A stretch of DNA of 64,000 nucleotides from Cupriavidus pauculus (GTDB lineage: Bacteria > Pseudomonadota > Gammaproteobacteria > Burkholderiales > Burkholderiaceae): contig NZ_VZOW01000005.1 of NCBI RefSeq assembly GCF_008801835.1, positions 246,737-310,736 on the forward strand, given 5' to 3'. Of this stretch, positions 17,453-26,052 are shown piece after piece; the first letter of the stretch is position 1, and every line of letters begins with the position of its first letter. The position numbers and the translations under genes were made by a program. The notes beneath the pieces were generated by a model, which was given only the letters and a program-made list of their open reading frames with translations, was not told the origin of the DNA and did not search any database.

Positions 17453-18601
17453 TCAGCGGCTCAATCCACGCGCCGCCACGGGCCACACGCATTCCACCAC
17501 GCCGCCCCGCACGCCCACCAACTCGTCGTACAGATTGAGCGTGGGATCGCAATGACCGGGCACCAGCATCATGCGGCTGCCCAGCGGCGGCAGCCCCCCA
17601 GTGGAGGTTCCGGATTTCGGCATGACGATGCCGTGCTCGTCGTTGGCCGCCACGTAATCGAGCGTTGCCGACGCGGCGCCATCGTCCCAGATCCAAGGCA
17701 GACCGGAATCGACCGCCATCGACTTGAGGCCCGCATCGACCACCACGCGATCGCGCGCGGCCACGCTCATGACGGCCGTGGCGATAAACAGGCTGTGCTC
17801 GAAGCGCAGCGCTCCCGCGTAGGTATTGGCGCCGTAGTCGGCATCCATGAACACATAGGAGCCCGGCTGAATCTCGGTGTAGACGCCGCTTGCCAGATCG
17901 AACTCGACGCTGCCGCTGCCGCCGCCCGTGACCACCTCGCACGCCACGCCAGCCGCTTCCAGTTGTGCGATCACCGCGCCGGTACGGTCCGCCGCACGTG
18001 CCGCGCCATCGCGACGCTCATGCCAGCCGCGCAGATGCTGGATGCCGCCGTGATACGCCTGCAGGCCACGCATCGTCAGTTGGGGATGGGCGTTGATGCG
18101 CTCCACCAGTGCCAGCACCGCCGCGCCGTCGGCTACGCCGCAGCGGCCTTGTCCCACGTTGATTTCGACGAAAACGTCCAGTTGCGTGCCGGCCGTCTGC
18201 GTGGCGACGGCGAGGGCGTCCACCTGCGCCACATCGTCGACACATACGCTGATGCGCGCGTGCCTGGCCAGTTCGGCCGCCAGCGCGGCCTTCACCGGGC
18301 CGGCCACCTCGTTGCTGATATGGATGTCACGCACGCCCGCGCGCACGAATGGCACCGCTTCGCTGACCTTCTGGCAGCAGATCCCCACGGCGCCGCGTGC
18401 GATCTGCACCAGCGAGATGTCGGGGCATTTGTGCGCCTTGGCGTGCGGGCGCAGCTTCACGCCGGCGTGATCGGCGGCGGCCTGCATGCGGTCCACATTG
18501 CGCGAGAACGTGTCCAGGTCGAGCACCAGGGAAGGTGTGTCGATGGTGTCGGCAGCTTGGCCAGGTTGCGCGGCAGGTGGCAGGGCGAAGGAAATGGACA
18601 T
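17453..18601 (-). CDS. D-threonine aldolase / 3-hydroxy-D-aspartate aldolase family, PLP-dependent
   Basis: A 382-residue fold-type III PLP enzyme of the DSD1/D-threonine aldolase family. RPHAKAHK at residues 51-58 contains the PLP lysine (K55 by family alignment), TGGGSGS binds the cofactor phosphate, and PGHCDPTLNLYD near the C-terminus supplies the His/Asp divalent metal site. Expected reactions are retro-aldol cleavage of D-threonine or D-3-hydroxyaspartate to glycine plus an aldehyde or glyoxylate, or D-serine dehydration. ATG 18601 fits the family N-terminus; the open frame upstream is not conserved-looking. It is divergent from a chemoreceptor gene, with a palindrome between them. Confidence 0.88.
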   Translation of the reverse strand: MSISFALPPAAQPGQAADTIDTPSLVLDLDTFSRNVDRMQAAADHAGVKLRPHAKAHKCPDISLVQIARGAVGICCQKVSEAVPFVRAGVRDIHISNEVAGPVKAALAAELARHARISVCVDDVAQVDALAVATQTAGTQLDVFVEINVGQGRCGVADGAAVLALVERINAHPQLTMRGLQAYHGGIQHLRGWHERRDGAARAADRTGAVIAQLEAAGVACEVVTGGGSGSVEFDLASGVYTEIQPGSYVFMDADYGANTYAGALRFEHSLFIATAVMSVAARDRVVVDAGLKSMAVDSGLPWIWDDGAASATLDYVAANDEHGIVMPKSGTSTGGLPPLGSRMMLVPGHCDPTLNLYDELVGVRGGVVECVWPVAARGLSR

Positions 18602-18727
18602 GGCTTGGCGGCAAATAAAACCGGATAACGGCGAAGGAGGGCAAATCGAGGGCAAATCGAGGCGCAGCGTAGCACGACGCGCGCGACGCGTTATCGGGGC
18701 ACCGGATGCGCCGCGATGGGCCTCGGC

Positions 18728-18747
18728 AAGTGGATGTGGATCCACTT
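18728..18747. repeat. Inverted repeat AAGTGGAT-N4-ATCCACTT in a divergent promoter region
   Basis: A perfect palindrome with 8-bp arms and a 4-bp spacer (GTGG), in the 253-bp gap between the aldolase (127 bp to its start) and the chemoreceptor (108 bp to its start). No T-run follows, so it is more likely an operator than a terminator. No regulator gene lies next to it. Confidence 0.5.
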
Positions 18748-18854
18748 ATGTTGACACGAATTTGATCTGGAGCAAATGGCCCGCATCACCGACCTCAAGC
18801 TTAAAGGGCAAGGGTCGTTAAGGCTGGGCTGGATCCCTACGAGTCGAGCCCCCG

Positions 18855-20399
18855 ATGAACAACGTGAGTATTCGCCATGGCCTGCTGGCGACGCTGGTGA
18901 TATTTGGACTGATGATCGTTTTTGGCGCCGCGCTCGGCGTCAGCCAGCTGAGTGCGGCCAGCGATTCGGCCGAACGCATCCATCTGGTGTCGTCACGGGC
19001 GTTGCTGCTCAACGATGCCTACAAGGACATGACGCGGGCGCGTTCCGCACTGACGCGGGCGTACAGTTCGGCCAAGGCGGGCGGTCAAGTGAATGCCGAC
19101 GCAATCGCCAGCGCCGAAAAGTCGATCGGCAAGTCGCGCGACGAACTCCAGGCCTTCGAGAAGGCGCCCGCGCTGGTCGGGCAGGACGCATCGACGGGCG
19201 ACGACATCGTCGCGGCTGGCGTGGCGCATATGGACGTGGTGAAGCAGGGCTTGGAAGCGCTGCGCAAGGGCGATGCCGATGCCTACGCCGCCATCAACGA
19301 CCGCGACATCACCGCGTCCGGCGCCAAATATTCCGCGGGTGTCGAGCGCTTCCAGCAATTCGCGATCAAGCTGAACGACGATGCGCTGGCCGACGAGCGC
19401 GCGCGCCTGAGCCGTGTGATCGTGCTGGTGTGCGTGGGGCTGACGCTGTCGGCGCTGCTGATCGTCGCCGTGCATCTGGCGCTGCGCAAGCTGGTGGTGA
19501 CGCCGCTGAACCGGGCCTGCGAGCTGATCATGCGCGTGGCCGACGGCGATTTGAGCATCGCGGTGCCCAAGGCGGGGCGCAACGAGATCGGCCAGTTGCT
19601 CGATGCGCTGGCGCGCATGCAGCACGGCCTGACGCAGACTGTGGCCAAGGTCCGCGCGGGGTCCGACGCCGTGACGATCGGCGCGCGCGAAATCGCTGCC
19701 GGCAATACCGATTTGTCGTCGCGTACCGAGCAGCAATCGTCGGCGCTGGAAGAAACCGCGGCGAGCATGGAGCAACTGACGTCTACGGTAGGCAACAACG
19801 CGGAAAGCGCTACGCGCGCCAGTGGCCTTGCGCGTGACGCGGCCGATCTGGCCACGCGGGGCGGCGAGGTGGTGCGCGGCGTGGTGAAGACGATGAACGA
19901 GATCAATGCGAGTTCGCAGAAAATCGTCGACATCATTGGCGTGATCGACGGCATTGCGTTCCAGACCAATATCCTGGCGCTGAACGCCGCCGTGGAAGCC
20001 GCGCGCGCCGGCGAGCAGGGCCGGGGATTTGCCGTGGTGGCTGGCGAAGTGCGCAGCCTCGCGCAGCGCAGCGCCAATGCCGCCAAGGAAATCAAGGCGC
20101 TGATCGATTCATCGGTGGACAAGGTGGGCGCCGGCAGCGCGCAAGTGGAACAGGCTGGCAGCACCATCGAGGATATCGTGGCGGCCGTGAAGCGTCTTGC
20201 CGATACGGTGAGCGAGATTTCCGCCGCATCGATCGAACAATCGAGCGGCATCACGCAGGTCAGCGAGGCGGTGTCGCAAATGGAGCAGGTGAACCAGCAG
20301 AATGCCGCGCTGGTTGAGCAGGCGGCCGCCGCAGCCGATGCGCTGGAATCGCAGGCCAACCAGCTGGCCGCGGCGGTGACGGTGTTCCGGCTCGCCTAA
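18855..20399 (+). CDS. Methyl-accepting chemotaxis protein with Tar-type sensor domain
   Basis: A 514-residue chemoreceptor. TM1 (about 9-31) and TM2 (about 190-210) enclose a roughly 155-residue periplasmic four-helix-bundle domain of the Tar/Tsr type, then HAMP and a signalling domain with the hairpin tip DGIAFQTNILALNAAVEAAR. It lacks a C-terminal NWETF pentapeptide. The ligand is unknown; the divergent aldolase suggests a hydroxy-amino acid or related compound, but that is guilt by location. The stop codon overlaps that of the convergent thioredoxin-fold gene (TAA and TAG share bases). Confidence 0.93.
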   Translation: MNNVSIRHGLLATLVIFGLMIVFGAALGVSQLSAASDSAERIHLVSSRALLLNDAYKDMTRARSALTRAYSSAKAGGQVNADAIASAEKSIGKSRDELQAFEKAPALVGQDASTGDDIVAAGVAHMDVVKQGLEALRKGDADAYAAINDRDITASGAKYSAGVERFQQFAIKLNDDALADERARLSRVIVLVCVGLTLSALLIVAVHLALRKLVVTPLNRACELIMRVADGDLSIAVPKAGRNEIGQLLDALARMQHGLTQTVAKVRAGSDAVTIGAREIAAGNTDLSSRTEQQSSALEETAASMEQLTSTVGNNAESATRASGLARDAADLATRGGEVVRGVVKTMNEINASSQKIVDIIGVIDGIAFQTNILALNAAVEAARAGEQGRGFAVVAGEVRSLAQRSANAAKEIKALIDSSVDKVGAGSAQVEQAGSTIEDIVAAVKRLADTVSEISAASIEQSSGITQVSEAVSQMEQVNQQNAALVEQAAAAADALESQANQLAAAVTVFRLA

Positions 20400-21001
20400 G
20401 CCTTGCGTGGACCGGCGAGCTGTTCTTCGACGAACAGCAGCCGGTCGTTGCCCCAGAACAGCTCGCCATCGACGATGAAGCTGGGCGCGCCGAAAATGCC
20501 GCGCGCCACGGCATCCTCGGTGACCTGTTTCAGCTCGGCTTTGACCTCGGGGTCGTCGAGCATTGCCAGCGCTTCGCGCGGATCGAATCCGGCCGCCACC
20601 AGAACCTTGCCGATCTCGTTCGGATCGTTGAGGTTTTTGCCCGTTTCCCACATCGCGCTGAAAATCGCTGCCACATAGCGGTGAAATTCGGCTTCGCCCT
20701 TGCGGCGATAGCCGATGGCGCCGCGCATCAGCGCCAGCGTGTTGATCGGAAAGAACGGGTTGTGCAGGTACGGTGCGTCGTAGCGCTGGGCCCAACGCTG
20801 GATATCGCTGTTGGACCAGTCGCTCTTGGCCGGGATTTCCATCGGGCTATGGTTGCCCGTTGCCTTGAACACACCGCCCAGCAGCATGGGGCGCCAGACG
20901 ATGGTTGCGCCCGTGCGCGCCGCCACGCGCGGCAGTTCCTTGTACGCCAGATATGAGTAGGGGCTGCCGAAATCGAAATAGAACTCCACCTGCTTGCTCA
21001 T
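20396..21001 (-). CDS. DsbA-fold isomerase, 2-hydroxychromene-2-carboxylate isomerase family
   Basis: A 201-residue thioredoxin-fold protein of the kappa-GST/NahD family. The motif FDFGSPYSYLAY near the N-terminus has Ser (about S13) where DsbA has its active Cys, as in glutathione-dependent 2-hydroxychromene-2-carboxylate isomerases, and GIFGAPSFIVDGELFWGNDR is the conserved cis-Pro and C-terminal block. The substrate is probably an aromatic-degradation intermediate or glutathione conjugate. GAGGAG precedes the ATG. It is downstream of the SDR gene (50-bp gap, same strand), so the two may act on one compound. Confidence 0.88.
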   Translation of the reverse strand: MSKQVEFYFDFGSPYSYLAYKELPRVAARTGATIVWRPMLLGGVFKATGNHSPMEIPAKSDWSNSDIQRWAQRYDAPYLHNPFFPINTLALMRGAIGYRRKGEAEFHRYVAAIFSAMWETGKNLNDPNEIGKVLVAAGFDPREALAMLDDPEVKAELKQVTEDAVARGIFGAPSFIVDGELFWGNDRLLFVEEQLAGPRKA

Positions 21002-21050
21002 CGTGTTGTCTCCTCGGGGGTTGGCGTTGCCAGGCGTTGGTTGGCGCGGC

Positions 21051-21779
21051 TTACCAGCGTTCGATCCAGGGGCGGATATCAAGTTCGTGCGTCCACGCGT
21101 CGCGCGGTTGCTGATGCAGCATCCAATAAGTGTCCGCGATGTGGTCCGGATTGACGATGCCGTCCTGCGCCTTGGTGGCGTAGCGCTCGGGAAAATTGTC
21201 GCGGATAAAGGCCGTATCGATCGCGGCGTCGATGATCAGGTGCGCCACGTGGATATTCTTGGGCCCGAGTTCGCGCGCCATGCTTTGCGCCAGCGCGCGC
21301 AGCCCATGCTTGGCGCCGGAAAAGGCCGACAGGCCTTCGCGTCCGCGCGTGCTGGCGGTGGCGCCGGTGAAGAAGATCGACCCGCGCTGCCGCGGCACCA
21401 TCACGCGCGCGGCTTCGCGGCCCATCAGGAAGCCCGCGAAGCAGGCCATCTCCCAGACCTTGAAGTACACCCGCGAGGTGGTGTCCAGAATCGGAAAGTT
21501 CACGTTGGCGCCGATATTGAACACGGCCACTTCCAGCGGACCGATGTCGCGCTCGATGCGCTCGATCATCGCGGTGGTCTCTTCTTCCTTGCGGGCGTCG
21601 CAGGCAAAGGCATGCGCTTCGCCGCCGTCGGCGCGGATCTGCTCGACCAGTGGCGCCAGCTTGTCGGCGTTGCGCCGGGTGACGCAGGCCGCATAGCCTT
21701 CGCGGGCAAACCGGCGCGCAATCGCGCCGCCAGTGGCGTCGCCGGCGCCTACGACCAGTACGGCTTTCTTTTCAGGCAT
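21051..21779 (-). CDS. Atypical short-chain dehydrogenase (catalytic Tyr replaced by Phe)
   Basis: A 242-residue SDR. It has the N-terminal nucleotide site VVGAGDATGGAIARRF and a NIGA block in place of NNAG. The usual YxxxK catalytic pair appears as SAFSGAKHGLRALAQSMAREL, so Phe replaces Tyr while Lys is kept; the serine position is in FTGATASTRG. My memory is that a proteobacterial SDR subfamily shares this FxxxK form, so it may be a natural variant that binds NAD(P)H but acts differently, or a non-catalytic member. It starts the two-gene unit with the DsbA-fold isomerase and is divergent from the PadR gene. Confidence 0.85.
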   Translation of the reverse strand: MPEKKAVLVVGAGDATGGAIARRFAREGYAACVTRRNADKLAPLVEQIRADGGEAHAFACDARKEEETTAMIERIERDIGPLEVAVFNIGANVNFPILDTTSRVYFKVWEMACFAGFLMGREAARVMVPRQRGSIFFTGATASTRGREGLSAFSGAKHGLRALAQSMARELGPKNIHVAHLIIDAAIDTAFIRDNFPERYATKAQDGIVNPDHIADTYWMLHQQPRDAWTHELDIRPWIERW

Positions 21780-21883
21780 GGGTGTCTCCTCCTGCCAGGT
21801 TGGGAAAACGCGGATAGGTGCGAGTGACTTGCATTGTGACAGGAACTAGGCGGTTGCACGCATCGCACATCCGACCTTGACTT

Positions 21884-21923
21884 TATATCGTACGATATAT
21901 ATCTTACGATAAGTCTTACGATA
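21884..21923. promoter_or_regulatory. Probable PadR operator region (ATATCGTACGATAT palindromes)
   Basis: TATATCGTACGATATA (21884-21899) is a perfect 16-bp palindrome, and two further CTTACGATA half-sites follow at 21903 and 21915. Together they occupy the AT-rich stretch just upstream of the PadR-type gene, whose ribosome binding site begins at about 21928. Such dyads close to the start fit autoregulation. The site also lies in the divergent gap before the SDR gene. Confidence 0.65.
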
Positions 21924-21937
21924 TATCGGAGAGCGCG

Positions 21938-22807
21938 ATGCGACATCCCTTCGGGCACATGGATCACCCCCATCATCATCATTTCGACCATCGCCACGGC
22001 CACTACGACGGTCGTCATGACGATCATCCCGGCGGTCACGGTTTTTCGGGCGAGCACGGCTGTCACGCCCACAGCCGGCGCCACGCGCACGGCCCCCGCT
22101 CTGATCGCGACGCCGGATGGCATGCGGAAGGACGAGGCCCGCGCGATCCGTTCGCGGCGTTCTCGCGCGTGGCGGCGGCCTACTGGTATCGCGCGGTCGG
22201 CCGGCGCGGGGGTGGCGGTTTCTGGTCCCACGGTGGCGGCGGAGACTGGGACGGCGGCGACGGGTTTGACGGCGAGAGCCTGCGCCGTGGGCGCAAGTTC
22301 AGCGCGGAAGACCTGCAACTGCTGATCCTGTCGCTGCTCGACGAAAAGCCCTCGCACGGCTATGAACTGATCAAGGCGCTGGAAACGCGCACGGGCGGCT
22401 TCTACAAGCCCAGCCCGGGCGTCGTCTATCCGGCCCTCACGTTCCTGGAAGACCTGGGCTACGCGACGGTAGACACCGAAGGCAACAAGAAGCGCTATCA
22501 GTTGTCCGATGCCGGGCGCGATTACCTGGACGCCAATCGCGAACGGCTGGAGCAAATGGTGGCCCGCCTGCAGCATGTGGCGCGCAAGATGGACTGGATG
22601 CGGCGTGCCATGAGCGGACAGCCTCAGCGCGCTCCCGATGAGGGCGGCTGGGTGCCGGAATACGTGCAGGCCCGCACGCGCCTGAAGCAGGTGCTGACCG
22701 AGCGCAGCGGCGACGCGGTCGACGAGCAGCGCCGCATCGCCGCAATCCTGATGCGTGCCGTGGACGAGATCGAGCGCGGTGCGCACCCCGGAAACCCCGA
22801 CGCATGA
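21938..22807 (+). CDS. His-rich PadR-family regulator, YqjI-like
   Basis: A 289-residue PadR regulator. The first 62 residues contain about 19 histidines (HPHHHHFDHRHGHYDG and more), then a Gly/Trp-rich linker, and a winged-helix PadR domain from about residue 118 (KFSAEDLQLLILSLLDEKPSHGYELI) with GVVYPALTFLEDLGY and a C-terminal helix. This layout is that of E. coli YqjI, where the His-rich part binds nickel and the protein represses itself and the neighbouring yqjH. The next gene here is a YqjH-like siderophore-interacting protein, which supports the match. Nickel or iron sensing is inferred. Confidence 0.88.
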   Translation: MRHPFGHMDHPHHHHFDHRHGHYDGRHDDHPGGHGFSGEHGCHAHSRRHAHGPRSDRDAGWHAEGRGPRDPFAAFSRVAAAYWYRAVGRRGGGGFWSHGGGGDWDGGDGFDGESLRRGRKFSAEDLQLLILSLLDEKPSHGYELIKALETRTGGFYKPSPGVVYPALTFLEDLGYATVDTEGNKKRYQLSDAGRDYLDANRERLEQMVARLQHVARKMDWMRRAMSGQPQRAPDEGGWVPEYVQARTRLKQVLTERSGDAVDEQRRIAAILMRAVDEIERGAHPGNPDA

Positions 22808-22858
22808 TCATCCAGATGTCATGCCATGTCCGGCGGCGGTTGCCGGTTGCGCCTGCGC

Positions 22859-22868
22859 GGGGGGGGGG
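22859..22868. repeat. Homopolymer run of ten G
   Basis: Ten consecutive G bases in the 278-bp gap between the PadR gene and the siderophore-interacting protein gene. Such tracts are prone to slippage during replication. Located outside coding sequence, it could change promoter or leader spacing of the downstream gene, or have no effect. Confidence 0.6.
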
Positions 22869-23085
22869 CGACGTCGCGCCCCGGACGCACCGCGCCCCAT
22901 GCGGCCGACTGTTGCCGAGGATCGCCGCGTGCTGACCTGACTTTTCGTCGCGCACGATCCAGGCGCGACCACGCATTCCAAAGCCCCACAAAAGGACAGC
23001 GATGATGCCGGCCGTTTCGCTCTTGTTTTCCCGAATGTCCTCGCCGCCAGCGCCGGCCGGCGGCAGCGTTACCTCAAGGAATTCC

Positions 23086-23910
23086 ATGACCGCAAATCGC
23101 GACCTGACCGTACAGCGTGTTCGCCATCCGCTGAAGATGCGCCTGCTGAAGGTGCTGCGCACCCGCAACGTCTCGCCCCAACTGCTGCGCGTCACGCTGG
23201 GCGGCGACGATCTTGCCGATTTCACCTCGGCTTCGTTCGACGATCACATCAAGGTGTTCTTCCCCGCGCCGGGCGCCGAAAAGCCAGTGCTGCCACAGGT
23301 GGGCGCCGATGGCATCGTGTTTCCGGAAGGCCAGCCGCGGCCCGAAGCGCGCGACTACACGCCGCGCCGCTTCGATGCCGCGGCGCACGAGTTGGACATC
23401 GAGTTCGTGCTGCATGGCGATGGCCCCGCATCGACTTGGGCCGCTCAGGCACGGCCCGGCCAGTACCTGGGCGTTGGCGGTCCGCGCGGGTCGTTCGTGA
23501 TCCCGCATGCGTTCGACTGGCATCTGCTGATCGGCGACGACACGGCATTGCCGGCCATCGGCCGCCGTATCGAGGAACTCGGGCCCGACGCGCGCGTGAT
23601 CGTGGTGGCTGAAGTGGCCGATGCATCCGCGCGGATTCCGCTCGCCACCGGCCCGCGTGCCGAGGTGCACTGGATCCATCGCGACGAGCATGGCCCCGGC
23701 ACGCCGGAAGGCAGCCAGTTGGCGCCCGCGCTGCGCCGGCTGGCACTGCCCGAGGGCGAAGGCTATGTGTGGGCCGCAGGCGAGGCCGTCGCCATGCGCG
23801 CGGTGCGCCAGTACCTAGTGGCCGAGCGCGGCATCGACAAGGCGCGCATCCGCGCGTCGGCGTACTGGAAGCGCGGCAATGCCGCAGTCCACGAGACCAT
23901 CGACGACTGA
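23086..23910 (+). CDS. Siderophore-interacting FAD reductase (YqjH/ViuB family)
   Basis: A 274-residue SIP-type flavoprotein. RDYTPRRFD carries the FAD-binding RxYTxR motif, GPRGSF and DDTALPAIGRRIEEL match the NADPH side, and YVWAAGEAVAMRAVRQYL is the C-terminal SIP block ending with YWKRGNAAVHE. These cytoplasmic enzymes reduce ferric siderophores to release iron. The ATG at 23086 has AAGGA seven bases upstream; an ATG at 23002 with AAAGGA upstream would add 28 residues. It follows a His-rich PadR gene as yqjH follows yqjI in E. coli. Confidence 0.9.
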   Translation: MTANRDLTVQRVRHPLKMRLLKVLRTRNVSPQLLRVTLGGDDLADFTSASFDDHIKVFFPAPGAEKPVLPQVGADGIVFPEGQPRPEARDYTPRRFDAAAHELDIEFVLHGDGPASTWAAQARPGQYLGVGGPRGSFVIPHAFDWHLLIGDDTALPAIGRRIEELGPDARVIVVAEVADASARIPLATGPRAEVHWIHRDEHGPGTPEGSQLAPALRRLALPEGEGYVWAAGEAVAMRAVRQYLVAERGIDKARIRASAYWKRGNAAVHETIDD

Positions 23911-23912
23911 GC

Positions 23913-23964
23913 GGAAAGAACTGGCGGAAAGAACTGGCGGAAAGAACTGGCGGAAAGAACTGGC
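23913..23964. repeat. Tandem repeat, four copies of GGAAAGAACTGGC
   Basis: Four perfect head-to-tail copies of a 13-bp unit directly after the stop codon of the siderophore-interacting protein gene, followed by a decayed copy (GCGAAAAATTGGC). The length is not a multiple of three and there is no gene across it. It looks like a minisatellite that could vary in copy number between strains. Confidence 0.85.
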
Positions 23965-24069
23965 GCGAAAAATTGGCGGTAAGACCGCGCGGAAATCTTG
24001 CATCCCGCCACCCCATGACAGGGCCGTGCCACTACACTGGAAGGCACCTCCATTGCCACGGGATTTGCC

Positions 24070-24447
24070 ATGTCGCACCTTCGCCTGCTGCCGTGCCTTG
24101 TTGTCTTCGGTCTTGCCGCCTGCGCGCCGGATTCCGTGCGCAACTACGAGGCGCATGGCCTGAACAAATATCTCGACAAGATCCAGAGCGTGTGCGCCGG
24201 CACGCGGCTGGGCGATCATGAATTGGGCGAGTGGCTGCGCAGCGGTACCAACGATAGCGACAGCGACTACGTCTACTGGCTCGACCAGACATCGCGCCTC
24301 TACTACAACCGCGTCAGCGTGCCCGAGTATCGCGATTCGATCGCTGGCGCGCTCGGCGGCGCCAAGCCCAATGCCGAGGCGCTCGATTGCATCGTGAAAA
24401 ATCTCCCGCCCGACCGGCCAACCAAGGTGCCGGGGTCGATCCTCTAG
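24070..24447 (+). CDS. Small lipoprotein of unknown function
   Basis: A 125-residue lipoprotein: signal peptide with lipobox GLAAC (Cys at about residue 18), then a soluble domain with SVRNYEAHGLNKYLDKIQSV and DYVYWLDQTSRLYYNRVSV. It contains two further cysteines (about 42 and 107) that could form a disulphide. The family is not known to me. It stands alone between the SIP gene and alaC, with no clear operon partner. Confidence 0.75.
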   Translation: MSHLRLLPCLVVFGLAACAPDSVRNYEAHGLNKYLDKIQSVCAGTRLGDHELGEWLRSGTNDSDSDYVYWLDQTSRLYYNRVSVPEYRDSIAGALGGAKPNAEALDCIVKNLPPDRPTKVPGSIL

Positions 24448-24734
24448 CGGGTGGGGGCCAGCGGCCGTCCCCGCTCATCCGGCTGCCACCATTCGGCCGC
24501 CATCATTCGACTGCCATCATTCGACTGCCATCGCGCCGACGACGGTCCGTGACGCGGCATGGCTCGCCATGCCGCGAATCCTGCGAACGCTGCCACGCCC
24601 GCATCGCGTTGCGGGATCGCACATTCTCCAGTTGTGCAAACGGGTATGGCTGGCTATGATCGATGCCCAGTGACCGACACAGCGGTCGCGACGTCGCTCG
24701 GACGGTTTCGGGCGCTTACGTAAAGGACCTCCCC

Positions 24735-25952
24735 ATGACTGCCGAATCCGGCAAGCGCCGCTTTGCGCGCATCGATCGTCTTCCCCCCTACGTTTTCAAT
24801 ATCACTGCCGAGCTCAAGATGGCCGCCCGCCGACGTGGCGAGGACATCATCGACATGAGCATGGGCAATCCCGATGGCGCCACGCCGCCGCATATCGTCG
24901 CCAAGCTCGTCGATGCGGCGCAGCGGCCCGATACACACGGATATTCGGCGTCCAAAGGCATTCCGCGACTGCGCCGCGCCATATCGCACTGGTATCGCGA
25001 GCGCTACGACGTCGAGATCGATCCGGACAAGGAAGCCATTGTCACGATCGGCTCCAAGGAAGGTCTGGCGCATCTGATGCTGGCAACGCTCGATCGCGGC
25101 GACACGGTGCTGGTGCCGGATCCGAGCTATCCCATCCATATCTACGGCGCGGTGATCGCCGGCGCCGATATCCGCTCGGTGCCGCTGACGCCGGGCGTCG
25201 ACTTCTTCGCCGAACTCGAACGCGCGATTCGCGGCAGCTATCCAAAGCCGAAGATGATCGTGCTGGGATTTCCGTCGAACCCGACCGCGCAATGCGTGGA
25301 ACTCGATTTCTTCGAGCGTGTGATCGCGCTGGCGCGCAAACACGAAATCTTCGTCGTGCATGACCTGGCCTACGCCGATATCGTGTTCGACGGATGGAAG
25401 GCGCCGTCGATCATGCAGGTGCCCGGTGCCAAGGATATTGCCGTGGAATTCTTCACGCTGTCGAAGAGCTACAACATGGCCGGCTGGCGCGTCGGCTTCA
25501 TGGTCGGTAATCCCGATCTGGTGGCCGCGCTGACACGTATCAAGAGCTATCACGACTATGGCACGTTCACGCCTGTCCAGGTCGCGGCGATTGCCGCGCT
25601 GGAAGGCGACCAGCAATGCGTGAAGGAAATCGCCGCGCAATACCAGTCGCGCCGCGATGTACTGGCGCGCGGCCTGATCGAGTCCGGTTGGCCCGTCGAT
25701 ATCCCCAAGGCATCGATGTATATCTGGGCGCGTATTCCCGAGCCGTATCGCGCGCTTGGATCGCTGGAGTTTGCCAAGCAGTTGCTGGCCAAGGCGAAGG
25801 TTTCGGTATCGCCCGGTATTGGTTTTGGCGACTACGGCGACGAATACGTGCGCTTCGCGCTGATCGAAAACGAATCCCGTATTCGTCAGGCGGTGCGCGG
25901 CATCAAGGCGATGTTCCGCGCCGACGGTCTGATCAAGGCACCTGCAGCCTGA
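24735..25952 (+). CDS. alaC: Alanine aminotransferase AlaC
   Basis: A 405-residue fold-type I PLP aminotransferase that matches E. coli AlaC (YfdZ) closely through nearly its whole length from [20 protein letters not shown] to [10 protein letters not shown]. It converts pyruvate and glutamate to alanine and 2-oxoglutarate. The PLP lysine is K244 in [12 protein letters not shown], and [10 protein letters not shown] and [17 protein letters not shown] are conserved family blocks. ATG 24735 is chosen because it gives the family N-terminus; AAAGGACC lies upstream. In many beta-proteobacteria alaC is next to hom and thrC; here the following gene is a convergent LysR gene, and hom is not in view. 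Confidence 0.95.
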   Translation: MTAESGKRRFARIDRLPPYVFNITAELKMAARRRGEDIIDMSMGNPDGATPPHIVAKLVDAAQRPDTHGYSASKGIPRLRRAISHWYRERYDVEIDPDKEAIVTIGSKEGLAHLMLATLDRGDTVLVPDPSYPIHIYGAVIAGADIRSVPLTPGVDFFAELERAIRGSYPKPKMIVLGFPSNPTAQCVELDFFERVIALARKHEIFVVHDLAYADIVFDGWKAPSIMQVPGAKDIAVEFFTLSKSYNMAGWRVGFMVGNPDLVAALTRIKSYHDYGTFTPVQVAAIAALEGDQQCVKEIAAQYQSRRDVLARGLIESGWPVDIPKASMYIWARIPEPYRALGSLEFAKQLLAKAKVSVSPGIGFGDYGDEYVRFALIENESRIRQAVRGIKAMFRADGLIKAPAA

Positions 25953-26005
25953 ACGGACGCCTCCACCGGCTTGGATCCACGTCATCCGAAGCGCCGTTGA
26001 AGCAT

Positions 26006-26052
26006 GCCCGCCCGCGTCCCGCGTCGTTTCGGGGCGGGGCGGGCCGTCTTTT
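26006..26052. terminator. Terminator between alaC and convergent LysR gene
   Basis: GCCCGCC (26006-26012) pairs with GGCGGGC (26038-26044) and is followed by CGTCTTTT. It lies 53 bp after the alaC stop and reaches the end of the minus-strand LysR gene. An inner CCCG/CGGG pair strengthens the stem. Confidence 0.75.
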
